In this document: one piece after another, positions 15,053 to 24,062 of the stretch
How positions within the stretch are numbered: the stretch's first letter is position 1
Layout: each line of letters begins with the position of its first letter
Assembly (NCBI GenBank): GCA_944388125.1
Contig: CALXHO010000015.1
Span: forward strand, 1 to 44,645
DNA: 44,645 bases
DNA from: an uncultured Gemmiger sp.
GTDB lineage: Bacteria; Bacillota; Clostridia; Oscillospirales; Ruminococcaceae
Direction of reading: 5' to 3'
Made by a program: the position numbers and the translations under genes
Notes under the pieces: model-generated
Seen by the model: the letters and a program-made list of their open reading frames with translations, nothing else
Databases searched by the model: none
What the model was told of the DNA's origin: nothing

Positions 15053-16315
15053 ATGGAGATCATCGAGGTGCGGGGCGGACGCACGTTATCGGGCAGCATC
15101 ACGCCGCCGGCGGCCAAGAACAGTGTCCTGCCCATTCTGGCGGCGACGCTGCTGTGCGGTGGCCCCTGCCGGCTGCGGGGCATTCCCCGGCTGTCGGATG
15201 TGGACACCAGCCTGGCGCTGCTGGCCGCCGTGGGGGCGCGGGCCGGCTGGTGCGGCAGGGACGTCATGACATCGCCGGTCCCGCTTTTGCGGGGGGATAT
15301 CCCTCCCGGGCTGGCCGGTGCCATGCGCAGCTCGGTCTTTTACCTGGCGCCGCTGCTGGTGCGGGTGGGGCAGGTACGCCTGCCGGTGCCCGGCGGCTGC
15401 CGTCTGGGCCCCCGGCCGGTGGATATCCATCTGGATGGGCTGGCAGCCATGGGGGCCCGGGTGGAGCTTGCCTCCGACGCGGTGATCCTGCGCCGGGCGG
15501 GGAGGCTGCACGGGGCGGATTTCACCCTGCGGCTGCCCAGCGTGGGGGCCACCGAGACGCTGCTCATGGCGGCCAGCTGTGCCGAGGGCACCACCGTGCT
15601 GCGGGGCGTTGCCTGTGAGCCGGAGATTGAGGACCTGGCCGGATTCCTCAGCGCCTGTGGGGCACGCATCACCGGGGCAGGCACGCCGGTCATCGTCATC
15701 CGGGGCCGGGCAGGGGGGCTGGACGGCTGCAGCTATACGCCGCTGCCTGACCGCATCGCAGCCAGCACCTACGCGGCAGCGGTGGCGGCGGCAGGCGGGG
15801 AGATCACCATCCGGCGCTGCCGTCCGGCCCATTTCGGGACCTTTCTGGATTTTCTGCGGGCGGCGGGGTGCGAAGTGCGAAACGGCACCAATGCGGTGCG
15901 CATCCGCCGGGACCCCTCCCTCCCCCTCAAGGGCGGGCAGGAGATCTTTGCCTCTGCCTTTCCGGGCTTTGCCACCGACGCTGCCCCGCTGGCCGCCGCC
16001 GTGCTGCTGACGGCCGATGCTCCCAGCCGGGTGTATGACGGGCTGTTCCAGAACCGCTTTGCCTGCGCGGCGGGCTTTGCCGCCCTGGGAGCCGATGTCT
16101 GCGCCCGGGGACGGGAACTGCAGATCGCAGGCGGGGCCGAACTCACCGGCACGGTGGTCAGCGCCCCCGACCTGCGGGGCGGTGCAGCCCTGGTGGTGGC
16201 GGGACTGGCCGCCGCCGGAAAAACCTGTATCCTGGACGAGGGGCACATCCGGCGGGGCTACCAGTCCCTCCCCGCCGAGCTTGCCTCCCTGGGGGCGGCC
16301 TGCCGGTCTGCCTGA
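15053..16315 (+). CDS. murA: UDP-N-acetylglucosamine 1-carboxyvinyltransferase (MurA paralogue)
   Basis: This 420-residue protein of the EPT/MurA family carries out the first committed step of peptidoglycan precursor synthesis, adding enolpyruvate to UDP-GlcNAc in the cytoplasm. The Lys-Asn pair (PAAKNSVLPILAATLL), the catalytic-loop Cys (PGGCRLGPRPVD, about Cys116), GFATDAAPL (aspartate of the active site) and the late DLRGGAALVVAGL and HIRRGYQ motifs are all present, so it looks active. Firmicutes often have two MurA copies. This one lies between dpaAB and ftsZ, so either a housekeeping or a sporulation/cell-division role is possible. ATG 15053 follows GAGGAGGCGG; an in-frame upstream ATG (14999) lacks one. 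The sequence is more Arg/Gly/Ala-rich than usual, in line with the high G+C. Confidence 0.9.
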   Translation: MEIIEVRGGRTLSGSITPPAAKNSVLPILAATLLCGGPCRLRGIPRLSDVDTSLALLAAVGARAGWCGRDVMTSPVPLLRGDIPPGLAGAMRSSVFYLAPLLVRVGQVRLPVPGGCRLGPRPVDIHLDGLAAMGARVELASDAVILRRAGRLHGADFTLRLPSVGATETLLMAASCAEGTTVLRGVACEPEIEDLAGFLSACGARITGAGTPVIVIRGRAGGLDGCSYTPLPDRIAASTYAAAVAAAGGEITIRRCRPAHFGTFLDFLRAAGCEVRNGTNAVRIRRDPSLPLKGGQEIFASAFPGFATDAAPLAAAVLLTADAPSRVYDGLFQNRFACAAGFAALGADVCARGRELQIAGGAELTGTVVSAPDLRGGAALVVAGLAAAGKTCILDEGHIRRGYQSLPAELASLGAACRSA

Positions 16316-16341
16316 ACCGTGCAAATCTTGTGCCAATGCGT

Positions 16342-16371
16342 TTTGCCCGCCCGGTGCGGGCAAATTTTTTT
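16342..16371 (+). terminator. Intrinsic terminator after murA
   Basis: TTTGCCCGC (16342-16350) and GCGGGCAAA (16356-16364) form a perfect 9-bp stem, followed by seven T (16365-16371). Confidence 0.92.
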
Positions 16372-16498
16372 GCGTTTTTGCAGTGCCCGACAAGCTGGCA
16401 AAAAGCGCCAGCCGCGGCCAAATCAGGCCATGAAGGGGGCGGAAAGACCGCGAGGAAAGGTGGGCGATTTCTGCCATTTTGGCGTTCGGGTATTGAAA

Positions 16499-16527
16499 TT
16501 GCGGGGCAAATTTGGTATTCTTATAAT
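16499..16527 (+). promoter_or_regulatory. Promoter of ftsZ
   Basis: TTGCGG (16499-16504), 17 bases, TATAAT (16522-16527). It lies about 84 bases before the ftsZ start. The 120 bases between the murA terminator and this promoter show no gene. Confidence 0.65.
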
Positions 16528-16610
16528 CAGTTATATGTACTATCCACGGACTAGTGTGCCCGATACAGCCCGTCAGTCCATAAAATCCAAAGGTTTAGGG
16601 GGATATTCTC

Positions 16611-17843
<1,233 letters not shown>

Positions 17844-17969
17844 CCCACTGCGGGTCAAAGCCCGCTGTGAAAAAGGCGGGATATAAAAACATCAGCCGTG
17901 TGTCGCTTTTCTTGAAAGGGAAAGGGGGCACCGGCTGTTTGATGACCGGCAGTGAAAAGGGGGTACGCC

Positions 17970-19163
17970 ATGCCGTCGGGAGAACCGAAAGTGCCGGAGC
18001 AGGGATTCCGGCGCCGCGTGGTTGGCGGATTTGACGAGAATGACGTGCTGGCGTATGTGAATGCGCTTGTCAACGAATCGCAGCAGCAGCAGATGGAGTA
18101 CGAGGAACAGATCAAGCAGCTGCAGGGCCAGATCGACAAGATGAAAAAGGAGCAGGCCAACGCCCGCGCCTGTGTGGAGAAGCTGCAGGATGAACTTTTG
18201 CAGCAGACTCAGCGTGCCGAGAAGGCGGAGAGCGATCACGCCGAGAGCGAGAAAAAGCTGGCCGAGAGCATGGAACAGTACAGCGTCTCGGAGAGCCGGG
18301 CCACCGGTTACCAGGGCAAGTACCGCCAGAGCCAGAAGACTCTGCTGGAATGGCAGACCAGATGCCAGCAGGCGGAGGAGGAGCTCAGCCAGCTCCGCGC
18401 CGAACTGGCTGCCCGCCCGGAAAAGCCGGCCCCCGCCCAGCCGGAAACGCCTGCCCCCGCCCCGGCCCCTGCGCCCGAACCGGTTCAGACGCCGGTACCG
18501 GCTCCAGCGCCGGAACCCGCGCCCCAGCCGGTGTCCACCCCCAGCATTGAGGCGCGCAAGATCCTGGCCGATGCCCGGATCTATGCCGAGAATGCCGAGC
18601 GCCGGATGCGCCGGGAGGCCGAGGAACAGAAACAGCGGATGGCGGAAAACGCCAAGGATCTGGCCGCCGGTGTGATGGTCCTGCGGGAGCGTCTGAGCCG
18701 TGTGGATGAAAAGCTGAGCGCCGCCGCCCTGGACCTGGAAAACGCCACCGCGGCCATCTATGCCGCCCTGGACCATACCGATGCCGATCTGGAGTCCCTG
18801 GGGGTCAAGCTGAATGATTTTGCCCAGGGTACGCCCGAGACCGACCTGCCCGCGGATCCGGAGGAACCGGAACAGCCCGCTCCTCCTCCGCCTCAGCCGC
18901 CGGCCGTCCCTGTGCCCGCTGCTCTGGCTGCAGGAATGCCTGCAGCTGCACCGGCATCCCGCCCCGCCGAGCGCCTGCGCCCTGCGGCAGCACCGGCCCC
19001 GGCACCCGCTGCCCGCCGGGTACGTCCCGTGCCCAAGGCAAAGCCGGCCCCGCCGCCCCCCAAGCGCCTGCGCCGCAGCGTACATAACAGCGGCAGCAGC
19101 CGCCGGGCCGTCGCCCAGAGCCTGCTGGATGCCATCAACCGCATGAGCGGGGATGACAAGTGA
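17970..19163 (+). CDS. DivIVA-like coiled-coil protein
   Basis: This 397-residue protein begins with a DivIVA-type N-terminal motif (FRRRVVGGFDENDVLAYVNAL, about residues 11-31), which in DivIVA/GpsB binds curved membrane at poles and septa. A long coiled coil follows (about 34-140), then a Pro/Ala/Glu linker (about 150-195), a second coiled coil (about 198-275) and a Pro/Ala-rich basic C-terminal region. Position right after ftsZ fits a septum or pole organiser. It is far longer than typical DivIVA (about 160-230 residues) because of the two low-complexity segments. ATG 17970 follows AAAGGGGG; GTG 17952 is in frame but the ribosome binding site lies between the two. I do not assign the gene name divIVA. 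Confidence 0.8.
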   Translation: MPSGEPKVPEQGFRRRVVGGFDENDVLAYVNALVNESQQQQMEYEEQIKQLQGQIDKMKKEQANARACVEKLQDELLQQTQRAEKAESDHAESEKKLAESMEQYSVSESRATGYQGKYRQSQKTLLEWQTRCQQAEEELSQLRAELAARPEKPAPAQPETPAPAPAPAPEPVQTPVPAPAPEPAPQPVSTPSIEARKILADARIYAENAERRMRREAEEQKQRMAENAKDLAAGVMVLRERLSRVDEKLSAAALDLENATAAIYAALDHTDADLESLGVKLNDFAQGTPETDLPADPEEPEQPAPPPPQPPAVPVPAALAAGMPAAAPASRPAERLRPAAAPAPAPAARRVRPVPKAKPAPPPPKRLRRSVHNSGSSRRAVAQSLLDAINRMSGDDK

Positions 19164-19238
19164 CCCCTTGCAAACAAATGGATATTCCACAGTAGAACGG
19201 TCGCCGCAGACCGTTTGAGTTGTGGCAGAAACCGATGA

Positions 19239-19271
19239 ACAGGCCGCAATGACTGCGGCCTGTTTTGTTTT
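19239..19271 (+). terminator. Intrinsic terminator after the DivIVA-like gene
   Basis: ACAGGCCGCA (19239-19248) and TGCGGCCTGT (19254-19263) form a perfect 10-bp stem, followed by TTTGTTTT. Confidence 0.88.
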
Positions 19272-19301
19272 GCCCCTCCCCTTGGGAGAAAGGAGAAGGA
19301 T

Positions 19302-21200
19302 ATGCCTTCGGTGTTCAAACGTTGCCGTGCCGCCCTGGCCGCCCAGCCCCGCGGTGTCCGGCTGCTGCTGGGAGCCGCCCTGGCCTTTGTCTGCGTGCTG
19401 GCAGGCGGTGCCGTCACGGCCTACGGCGGCCTGCTGCTGGTGGTCTGGATGTGGCTTCTCTGCATGGGCGGGCTCTGCCTGTTGCTGACTACTACCTGGA
19501 AGATCGCCTTCCCCGGGGAGCCTCCCTTCCGGAAGGACAAGCCCTTCTGCCGCGCCTGGATCGGCGGGGCGGTGCTGGGCTTTGCAGTCATCGCCGGGCT
19601 GGTTCTCTACCGTCAGACCGTCTACGGGGAGGATGCCATCAACTACTTTGCCAAACAGCAGCTGCTGTTCTCCACCTTTTCCACCAACGGGTTCTACGGC
19701 GTCCATGTCCTGCTGGAGAGTCTCCTCACCGCCGACTACAAGATGTTCATGAACCTGTTCATCAGCATCCCATATCTGTTTCTGCCCCGGACCATCAACT
19801 GCTTCATGCTCTGTTACACCCTGACCTGCTTTGTGCCCATGTGGCTGGCACTGCTCATGGTGGCAAAGCGGGCGGCGGCATGGTTTGAGGGGGTGCACAC
19901 CGCCCTGTATTACCCGCTGTGCATGGCCGCCATGGTGCTGTGGCCCATGTTTTTGTGGCCTGCCACCCACGGTATGCCCGATGCCTTTGGTCTGACCTTC
20001 GCCGCCGTCATTGTGCTGCTCACGGTGGACTACCGCTTTGACCGCCTGGAGGCAGCCCGCCTGATCTGCCTTTTCGCCGCTACCTTTGCCCTGGTGCTCA
20101 CCCGCCGGTGGTATATGTTCTGGATCCTGGCCTATTACCTCGTCTACACTGTGGCGGTGCTGTTGGGGGCTGCGCGCCGCAAAGCCTTCGGCCGGGTGCT
20201 GGGCAATCTGCTCAAGTTCGGTATCCCTGCCGTGGTCTGCGTGGTGGTGCCGCTGCTGCCCACCTTTGTCACCGCCCTCACCACCGACTATGCCGACATC
20301 TACGGCGCTTTCTACGGCGGCGGTTTTCTGCCCAATCTCGCCGCCCAGTTTACGCGGCAGGGGGCACTCTTCTGCCTGCTCTGCCTGGCCGGTCTTGCGC
20401 TGGCACTCTCCCGGCGCCAGGCCCGGGGGCCCGCCCTTGTGACGCTGGTCTCGGCGGCGCTGGCCATGGTGCTCTTCACCCGCACCCAGTCTCTGGGCGA
20501 CCACCAGAGCCTCATCCTGGCGCCCCTCTATCTGGGAGCCGCGTTCTGCGCCCTGGCAGGCATCACCTCTCTGCGCCGGACGGCTGCCCTCCGGGCGGGA
20601 GCAGGGGCCGCGGCGGTATTTTTCTGCCTCAACTTCGGCAACGCTCTGCGCATCCCCGGCGCCTCTGCCGGCACGGTGCTGCTCAGCGATGAGTCCCTCG
20701 ACCTCACCCGCCGCACCGACCTGGACCAGATGCGCGCCGTCACCGATTTTGTGCTGGAACACTGCACGGCGGAGGATACCGTCTACATCAACATCGACTC
20801 TGACGGATACAGCGGCAGCACCTTTGCGTACAGCGACCCCTCCCATGTGGAGCTGCAGAGCATGATTCTGTGGGAGAACAGCGTGCCCTCCACCCATGGA
20901 TTCCCCACCGGCATCTGGACCTCCAAATATGTCATGGTCACCGACGAATTTGAGACAGGCACCCTGGTAGGGTACGTCAACCAGGCCCTGCGCACCGAGA
21001 CCCCCGCGGCCGCCCACTATACCTATGTGACCCAGTTCCCCCTGCAGAACGGCCTGACCCTCTACTGCTACGAGCGCACTTCCGCCCCCGACCAGGCCGA
21101 GGCCGACTATTTCAAGCAGCTGTTTGCCGAGTACGACGCCCGCTGGCCTGCCCTGTACAGCCAGCGCATCGACGAGTACATGGCAAACCTCAATGCCTGA
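19302..21200 (+). CDS. Multi-pass membrane protein, GT-C glycosyltransferase-like
   Basis: This 632-residue protein has about ten or more hydrophobic segments in the first 460 residues and a soluble extracytoplasmic C-terminal domain. The first large loop after the early helices contains YGEDAINYF (Glu110-Asp111), placed like the acidic metal-binding pair of GT-C transferases that use polyprenyl-phosphate sugars. The overall layout resembles bacterial PMT/ArnT-like or unnamed polymer-modifying membrane enzymes. That assignment rests on topology, not on a clear family motif. ATG 19302 follows AAAGGAGAAGG. It is flanked by terminators on both sides, so it is transcribed on its own, though no promoter was clear. 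A surface-glycan modification role is a hypothesis only. Confidence 0.6.
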   Translation: MPSVFKRCRAALAAQPRGVRLLLGAALAFVCVLAGGAVTAYGGLLLVVWMWLLCMGGLCLLLTTTWKIAFPGEPPFRKDKPFCRAWIGGAVLGFAVIAGLVLYRQTVYGEDAINYFAKQQLLFSTFSTNGFYGVHVLLESLLTADYKMFMNLFISIPYLFLPRTINCFMLCYTLTCFVPMWLALLMVAKRAAAWFEGVHTALYYPLCMAAMVLWPMFLWPATHGMPDAFGLTFAAVIVLLTVDYRFDRLEAARLICLFAATFALVLTRRWYMFWILAYYLVYTVAVLLGAARRKAFGRVLGNLLKFGIPAVVCVVVPLLPTFVTALTTDYADIYGAFYGGGFLPNLAAQFTRQGALFCLLCLAGLALALSRRQARGPALVTLVSAALAMVLFTRTQSLGDHQSLILAPLYLGAAFCALAGITSLRRTAALRAGAGAAAVFFCLNFGNALRIPGASAGTVLLSDESLDLTRRTDLDQMRAVTDFVLEHCTAEDTVYINIDSDGYSGSTFAYSDPSHVELQSMILWENSVPSTHGFPTGIWTSKYVMVTDEFETGTLVGYVNQALRTETPAAAHYTYVTQFPLQNGLTLYCYERTSAPDQAEADYFKQLFAEYDARWPALYSQRIDEYMANLNA

Positions 21201-21223
21201 ATCCTCACAGAGAACAAACAGAA

Positions 21224-21270
21224 ACAGACCCCCGGCCAATGCCGTTTCCGGCAAGGTCGGGGGTCTGTTG
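21224..21270. terminator. Bidirectional terminator between convergent genes
   Basis: ACAGACCCCCGGCC (21224-21237) pairs with GGTCGGGGGTCTGT (21255-21268), with a nested TGCCG/CGGCA hairpin. The stem lies between convergent stops at 21200 and 21300. TTGTTGTCT follows on the plus strand. Confidence 0.8.
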
Positions 21271-21299
21271 TTGTCTGTGAAAAGGGACGGGAACACCGG

Positions 21300-21896
21300 T
21301 CAGTGCTGGTGGCCGTTCTCCACGCTGCTGGTGCCCTGCTCCATCAGATAGGTGGCGATCAGGTCGGCCGTGTGCAGCTTGACGGCAAGGGGATAGGTGT
21401 TGAAGGCATCGCTCACGGCAAAGCTGCCGCCCCGCACGGCGTCGTCAAAACCGCCCATGTGCCAGCGGATGGCAATGGCCTCGGCAGTCTTGAGGCGCAT
21501 GAAATGTTCAATGAGATAGACGCTCTTTTCCCCGTGACCGTAGGGGAGCTGATCGGCCACCTGGTAGAAGGGAACCTTCTCCCACTGGCCGGTCTCGTCG
21601 TTTTTGACATTGCGGGTGCTGACCTTGTAGAAGTTGGCCTTGCACAGGTCGTGGAGCAGCCCGCAGATGGCAAAGCTCTCGGCACTGTCGCCCTCGGTGA
21701 AGAAATGCTGTGTCATGGCCTGGTAGACGTTGATGCTGTGCATGACCAGACCGCAGCGGCAGGCGCCGTGAAACCGGGTGGAGGCGGGCGCCGTGAAAAA
21801 GTCGGTGGTCTCCAGCCAGTTGAGCAGCCGGTCGGCACCGGGGCGGGTGATGTTGGCGTTGTAGATCTCAACGAACTGCTGATGATAGTCTTCCAT
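21300..21896 (-). CDS. HD-domain phosphohydrolase-like protein
   Basis: This 198-residue protein has the metal ligands of the HD superfamily in order: His43 or His53 in a RFHGACRCGLVMHS segment, HD at 82-83 (GLLHDLCK), further histidines in YGHGEKS and RWHMGG, and a late Asp (HTADLIATY). HD enzymes hydrolyse phosphate esters of nucleotides or nucleic acids. The exact substrate is unknown. The start overlaps the stop of the PC4-like gene by one base (TAATG) with GGAG just upstream, so the two are translationally coupled. Proteins of this type are often annotated as hydrolases in Clostridia. Confidence 0.82.
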   Translation of the reverse strand: MEDYHQQFVEIYNANITRPGADRLLNWLETTDFFTAPASTRFHGACRCGLVMHSINVYQAMTQHFFTEGDSAESFAICGLLHDLCKANFYKVSTRNVKNDETGQWEKVPFYQVADQLPYGHGEKSVYLIEHFMRLKTAEAIAIRWHMGGFDDAVRGGSFAVSDAFNTYPLAVKLHTADLIATYLMEQGTSSVENGHQH

Positions 21897-22117
21897 TACA
21901 GCTCCAGTTCGTTCAGGACATCCTTGAGGATGACCAGCTCGTCGCGGGTCATGCTGATGCCCTTGCTCATCTTGCTGCCGTCGGGCGACCAGTCACGGAT
22001 GTCGTATTTGGGCTCATGGTCGTTCCAGCTGATCATGTTGAGCTGGCGCTCCCAACCCTTGGCATTGGTGGACAAAACGGCGATACGCTCGGTAATTTCA
22101 TACTTGAATTCAGCCAT
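21896..22117 (-). CDS. PC4/YdbC-family single-strand nucleic-acid-binding protein
   Basis: This 73-residue protein has the pattern of the YdbC/PC4 (transcriptional coactivator p15) family: FKYEITERIAVLS, KGWERQLNMISWN, KYDIRDWSPDGSKMSKGISMT and a C-terminal helix ELVILKDVLNEL. The family forms dimers that bind single-stranded DNA or RNA. It is coupled to the HD-domain gene and has its own promoter (22169-22197), making a two-gene operon. The pairing suggests a joint role in nucleic-acid or nucleotide metabolism. Start ATG 22117 follows AAGGAAGG. Confidence 0.85.
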   Translation of the reverse strand: MAEFKYEITERIAVLSTNAKGWERQLNMISWNDHEPKYDIRDWSPDGSKMSKGISMTRDELVILKDVLNELEL

Positions 22118-22168
22118 TCTTTCGATTCCTTCCTTACGCTGGGATTGCCCCGGCCGGGGCCTGGGTCA

Positions 22169-22197
22169 ATGATAGCGGATTTCCACTGAAAAAGCAA
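22169..22197 (-). promoter_or_regulatory. Promoter of the PC4-HD operon
   Basis: On the minus strand TTGCTT (22192-22197), 17 bases, TATCAT (22169-22174): sigma-A type. It lies about 52 bases ahead of the PC4-like start. Confidence 0.62.
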
Positions 22198-22213
22198 GGG
22201 GAAAGGGCGCAGA

Positions 22214-22873
22214 TCATACCCTGCCTGTGGGACGGTCAGGGGGATATTCGCCCTGCAATCTGGCTTCGATCCGGCTCAGACGGGCCTCCAGCTGGTCAAT
22301 GCGCTGCTGGTACAGATCGGGCAGATCCTGCTGGTCCAGGTCGTCGGCGGGGCAGACCTTTTTGTTGTTGATGCGCACCACCTCGGCGGGGACGCCCACG
22401 GCGGTGCAGTTGGCGGGCAGGTTCTTGAGGACCACGCTGCCCGCGCCCACACGGACGTTGTCCCCGATGTAGACGGGGCCCAGCACCTTGGTTCCCGCAC
22501 CGATGAGCACATTGTTGCCCAGGGTGGGATGGCGCTTGCCGGTATCCTTGCCGGTGCCGCCCAGGGTGACGCCGTGGTAGATGGTGCAGTTGTCACCGAT
22601 CTCAGTGGTCTCGCCAAAGACGATGCCCATGCCGTGGTCAATGAACAGTTTGTGGCCGATCTTGGCGCCGGGATGGATCTCGATGCCGGTCAGATGCCGC
22701 GAAAGTTGACTGATGAGCCGGGCCAGAAAGAACCAGTGGTGGCGGTAGAGAAAATGGGCGATCTTGTGCGTCACCAGCACATGGAAACCCGGATACAGGA
22801 CAATGACCTCCAGCACGTTGCGGGCGGCGGGGTCTTTGTCCCGGATATTTTTTGCATCTGCCCAAAGGCCCAT
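22214..22873 (-). CDS. cysE: Serine O-acetyltransferase
   Basis: This 219-residue enzyme makes O-acetylserine from serine and acetyl-CoA, the first step of cysteine synthesis. The start ([18 protein letters not shown]) and the left-handed beta-helix with hexapeptide repeats are clear: [59 protein letters not shown], and VPAEVV at the end. It is the short form without the long N-terminal domain of enteric CysE, similar in size to the Bacillus protein. An unusual C-terminal helix ([16 protein letters not shown]) looks like a short coiled coil that may aid trimer pairing. ATG 22873 follows GGGGGAGG. No cysK is adjacent. Its closeness to sulfatase genes 4 kb away is probably coincidental. Confidence 0.95.
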   Translation of the reverse strand: MGLWADAKNIRDKDPAARNVLEVIVLYPGFHVLVTHKIAHFLYRHHWFFLARLISQLSRHLTGIEIHPGAKIGHKLFIDHGMGIVFGETTEIGDNCTIYHGVTLGGTGKDTGKRHPTLGNNVLIGAGTKVLGPVYIGDNVRVGAGSVVLKNLPANCTAVGVPAEVVRINNKKVCPADDLDQQDLPDLYQQRIDQLEARLSRIEARLQGEYPPDRPTGRV

Positions 22874-22912
22874 GCGGTCATCCTCCCCCTCAAAGGTAAA
22901 GTCTTACTATAC

Positions 22913-22941
22913 AGAATACCACGTTTCGACGGGGATGTACA
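22913..22941 (-). promoter_or_regulatory. Promoter of cysE
   Basis: On the minus strand TGTACA (22936-22941), 17 bases, TATTCT (22913-22918). The leader is only about 40 bases. I looked for and did not find a T-box or S-box in it. Confidence 0.55.
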
Positions 22942-22975
22942 GTAAACAGGAGGGAAAATCCTTTGCAGCGGGCAC

Positions 22976-23008
22976 AAAAACGCCGCCGTACCCGGGGGCA
23001 CGGCGGCG
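22976..23008 (-). terminator. Intrinsic terminator after the PepSY lipoprotein gene
   Basis: On the minus strand CGCCGCCGT (23000-23008) pairs with ACGGCGGCG (22981-22989) and is followed by TTTTT (22976-22980). Confidence 0.88.
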
Positions 23009-23020
23009 CGGATGGCTGGG

Positions 23021-23917
23021 TCAGTCGCGGTCGGTCTCATAGTTCAGGATGGAACCGTCGGCGGCGTTGATCTCGTAGGAGTACTCGGTGCGGCCCACAT
23101 CCCATTCCACCTCGTAGACCTGTCGGCCGTCGTCCCGGTCCAGCTCCACCTTGAGGCGGGCGGCGTCGCTCTCGGCAACACCGGCATGCTCCAGGGCGAT
23201 GCGCTTGGCGTCGTCGGAAGTGATCTGCGTGCCGGATGCCCCGGAGGCGGCGGGCGTGTAGTTCTCGGCGTCGTAGTCGTAGGACAGGACCTCGCCGGTG
23301 GCGGCGTCGATCTCGTAGTCATACTCGGCGGAGGCGGTGTAGAATTCCACCTCGTAGACCTGTCGGCCGTCGTCCCGGTCCAGTTTGCACTGGACAAACT
23401 GCACGTCGCTCTCAGCCAGGCCTGCGTGGGTGAGGGCAGCCTGCCGGGCGGCGTCCTCGGTGATGGCAGTGCCGGAGGCGGGGGAGGAAGCCGGGATGCT
23501 GCTGCCCGAGACGGTCACGCTCTGGGTGGCGTGGTTGTCGGCGTCGTAGTCCATGGAGAGGATCTCCCCGCTGACGGCATCGATCTCGTAGTCATACTCG
23601 GTGGAAGCAGTCCAGAATTCCACATCGTAGACGGCCCGGCCGTCGTCGTATTCCAGGCGGCTGTAACTGCCGGAGAGGGCGTCGGCGGTCAGACCGGCAT
23701 CCGCCAGGGCGATGCTCTCTGCATCCGCCTGGGTGATATACTCGGTGGAATCGGCACTGCCTGCAATGCCAGCGGTGGTGTTGCTGCTGGGGGAGCCGGC
23801 AGGGGCCAGGCCCGAGGCATTGGCGGCGGAGGACCCCATGGCGGCGGCAGTGCAGCCGGTGGTCAGAGCCAGGGTCAGCGTCAGGGCGAGGGGGGCAAGC
23901 ATAGTCGTCTTTTTCAT
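23021..23917 (-). CDS. Lipoprotein with three PepSY repeats
   Basis: This 298-residue exported protein has a signal peptide with lipobox LTTGC (Cys22) and a Ser/Ala linker, then three tandem PepSY units (about 58-125, 148-215 and 225-295). Each has the pattern ITxxDAxxIALxxAG, a strand with DDGRxVYEVEF, YDYEIDAxxGEILSYDYD. PepSY domains are often found in inhibitors of extracytoplasmic peptidases or in envelope-stress sensing. The two last repeats are more alike, which suggests internal duplication. The start follows AAAGGGAAACC. A direct repeat TAATCTT-N4-TAATCTT lies 82-99 bases upstream, suggesting control by an OmpR-type regulator. Function is not settled; it acts outside the membrane. 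Confidence 0.88.
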   Translation of the reverse strand: MKKTTMLAPLALTLTLALTTGCTAAAMGSSAANASGLAPAGSPSSNTTAGIAGSADSTEYITQADAESIALADAGLTADALSGSYSRLEYDDGRAVYDVEFWTASTEYDYEIDAVSGEILSMDYDADNHATQSVTVSGSSIPASSPASGTAITEDAARQAALTHAGLAESDVQFVQCKLDRDDGRQVYEVEFYTASAEYDYEIDAATGEVLSYDYDAENYTPAASGASGTQITSDDAKRIALEHAGVAESDAARLKVELDRDDGRQVYEVEWDVGRTEYSYEINAADGSILNYETDRD

Positions 23918-23998
23918 GATGGTTTCCCTTTCTTTCTCTATCTCTTGTGGTGTCGGCAGCCGGTGCCGTTGATTTCTGTGACTTTAGGATATCAGGTC

Positions 23999-24016
23999 AA
24001 GATTAAAGAAAGATTA
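23999..24016 (-). promoter_or_regulatory. Direct repeat, candidate OmpR-type operator upstream of PepSY gene
   Basis: On the minus strand TAATCTT occurs twice (24010-24016 and 23999-24005) with an 11-base period, one helical turn. It is followed directly by GACC, so the second copy overlaps a TTGACC that could serve as a -35 box. Repeats of this spacing are the usual target of OmpR/PhoB-family dimers. Confidence 0.5.
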
Positions 24017-24024
24017 GAAAAAGC

Positions 24025-24054
24025 GGATTTTTCAAAAAAAACTGAAAAAAGTCC
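24025..24054 (-). terminator. A/T-rich hairpin after rpiR-1, possible terminator
   Basis: GGATTTTTC (24025-24033) and GAAAAAAGTCC (24044-24054) pair with one bulge. On the minus strand T-rich tracts lie in and after the arms. It follows the regulator stop at 24063 within ten bases. Confidence 0.42.
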
Positions 24055-24062
24055 GGGCGAGG

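Noticed and set aside
17892-21296. Minus-strand open frame of 1134 codons
   Set aside because: Antisense to the DivIVA-like and GT-C-like genes, crosses a terminator; composition is that of a shadow frame.
22874-22935. T-box or S-box riboswitch before cysE
   Set aside because: The leader is only about 40 bases, too short for either, and lacks their conserved sequences.
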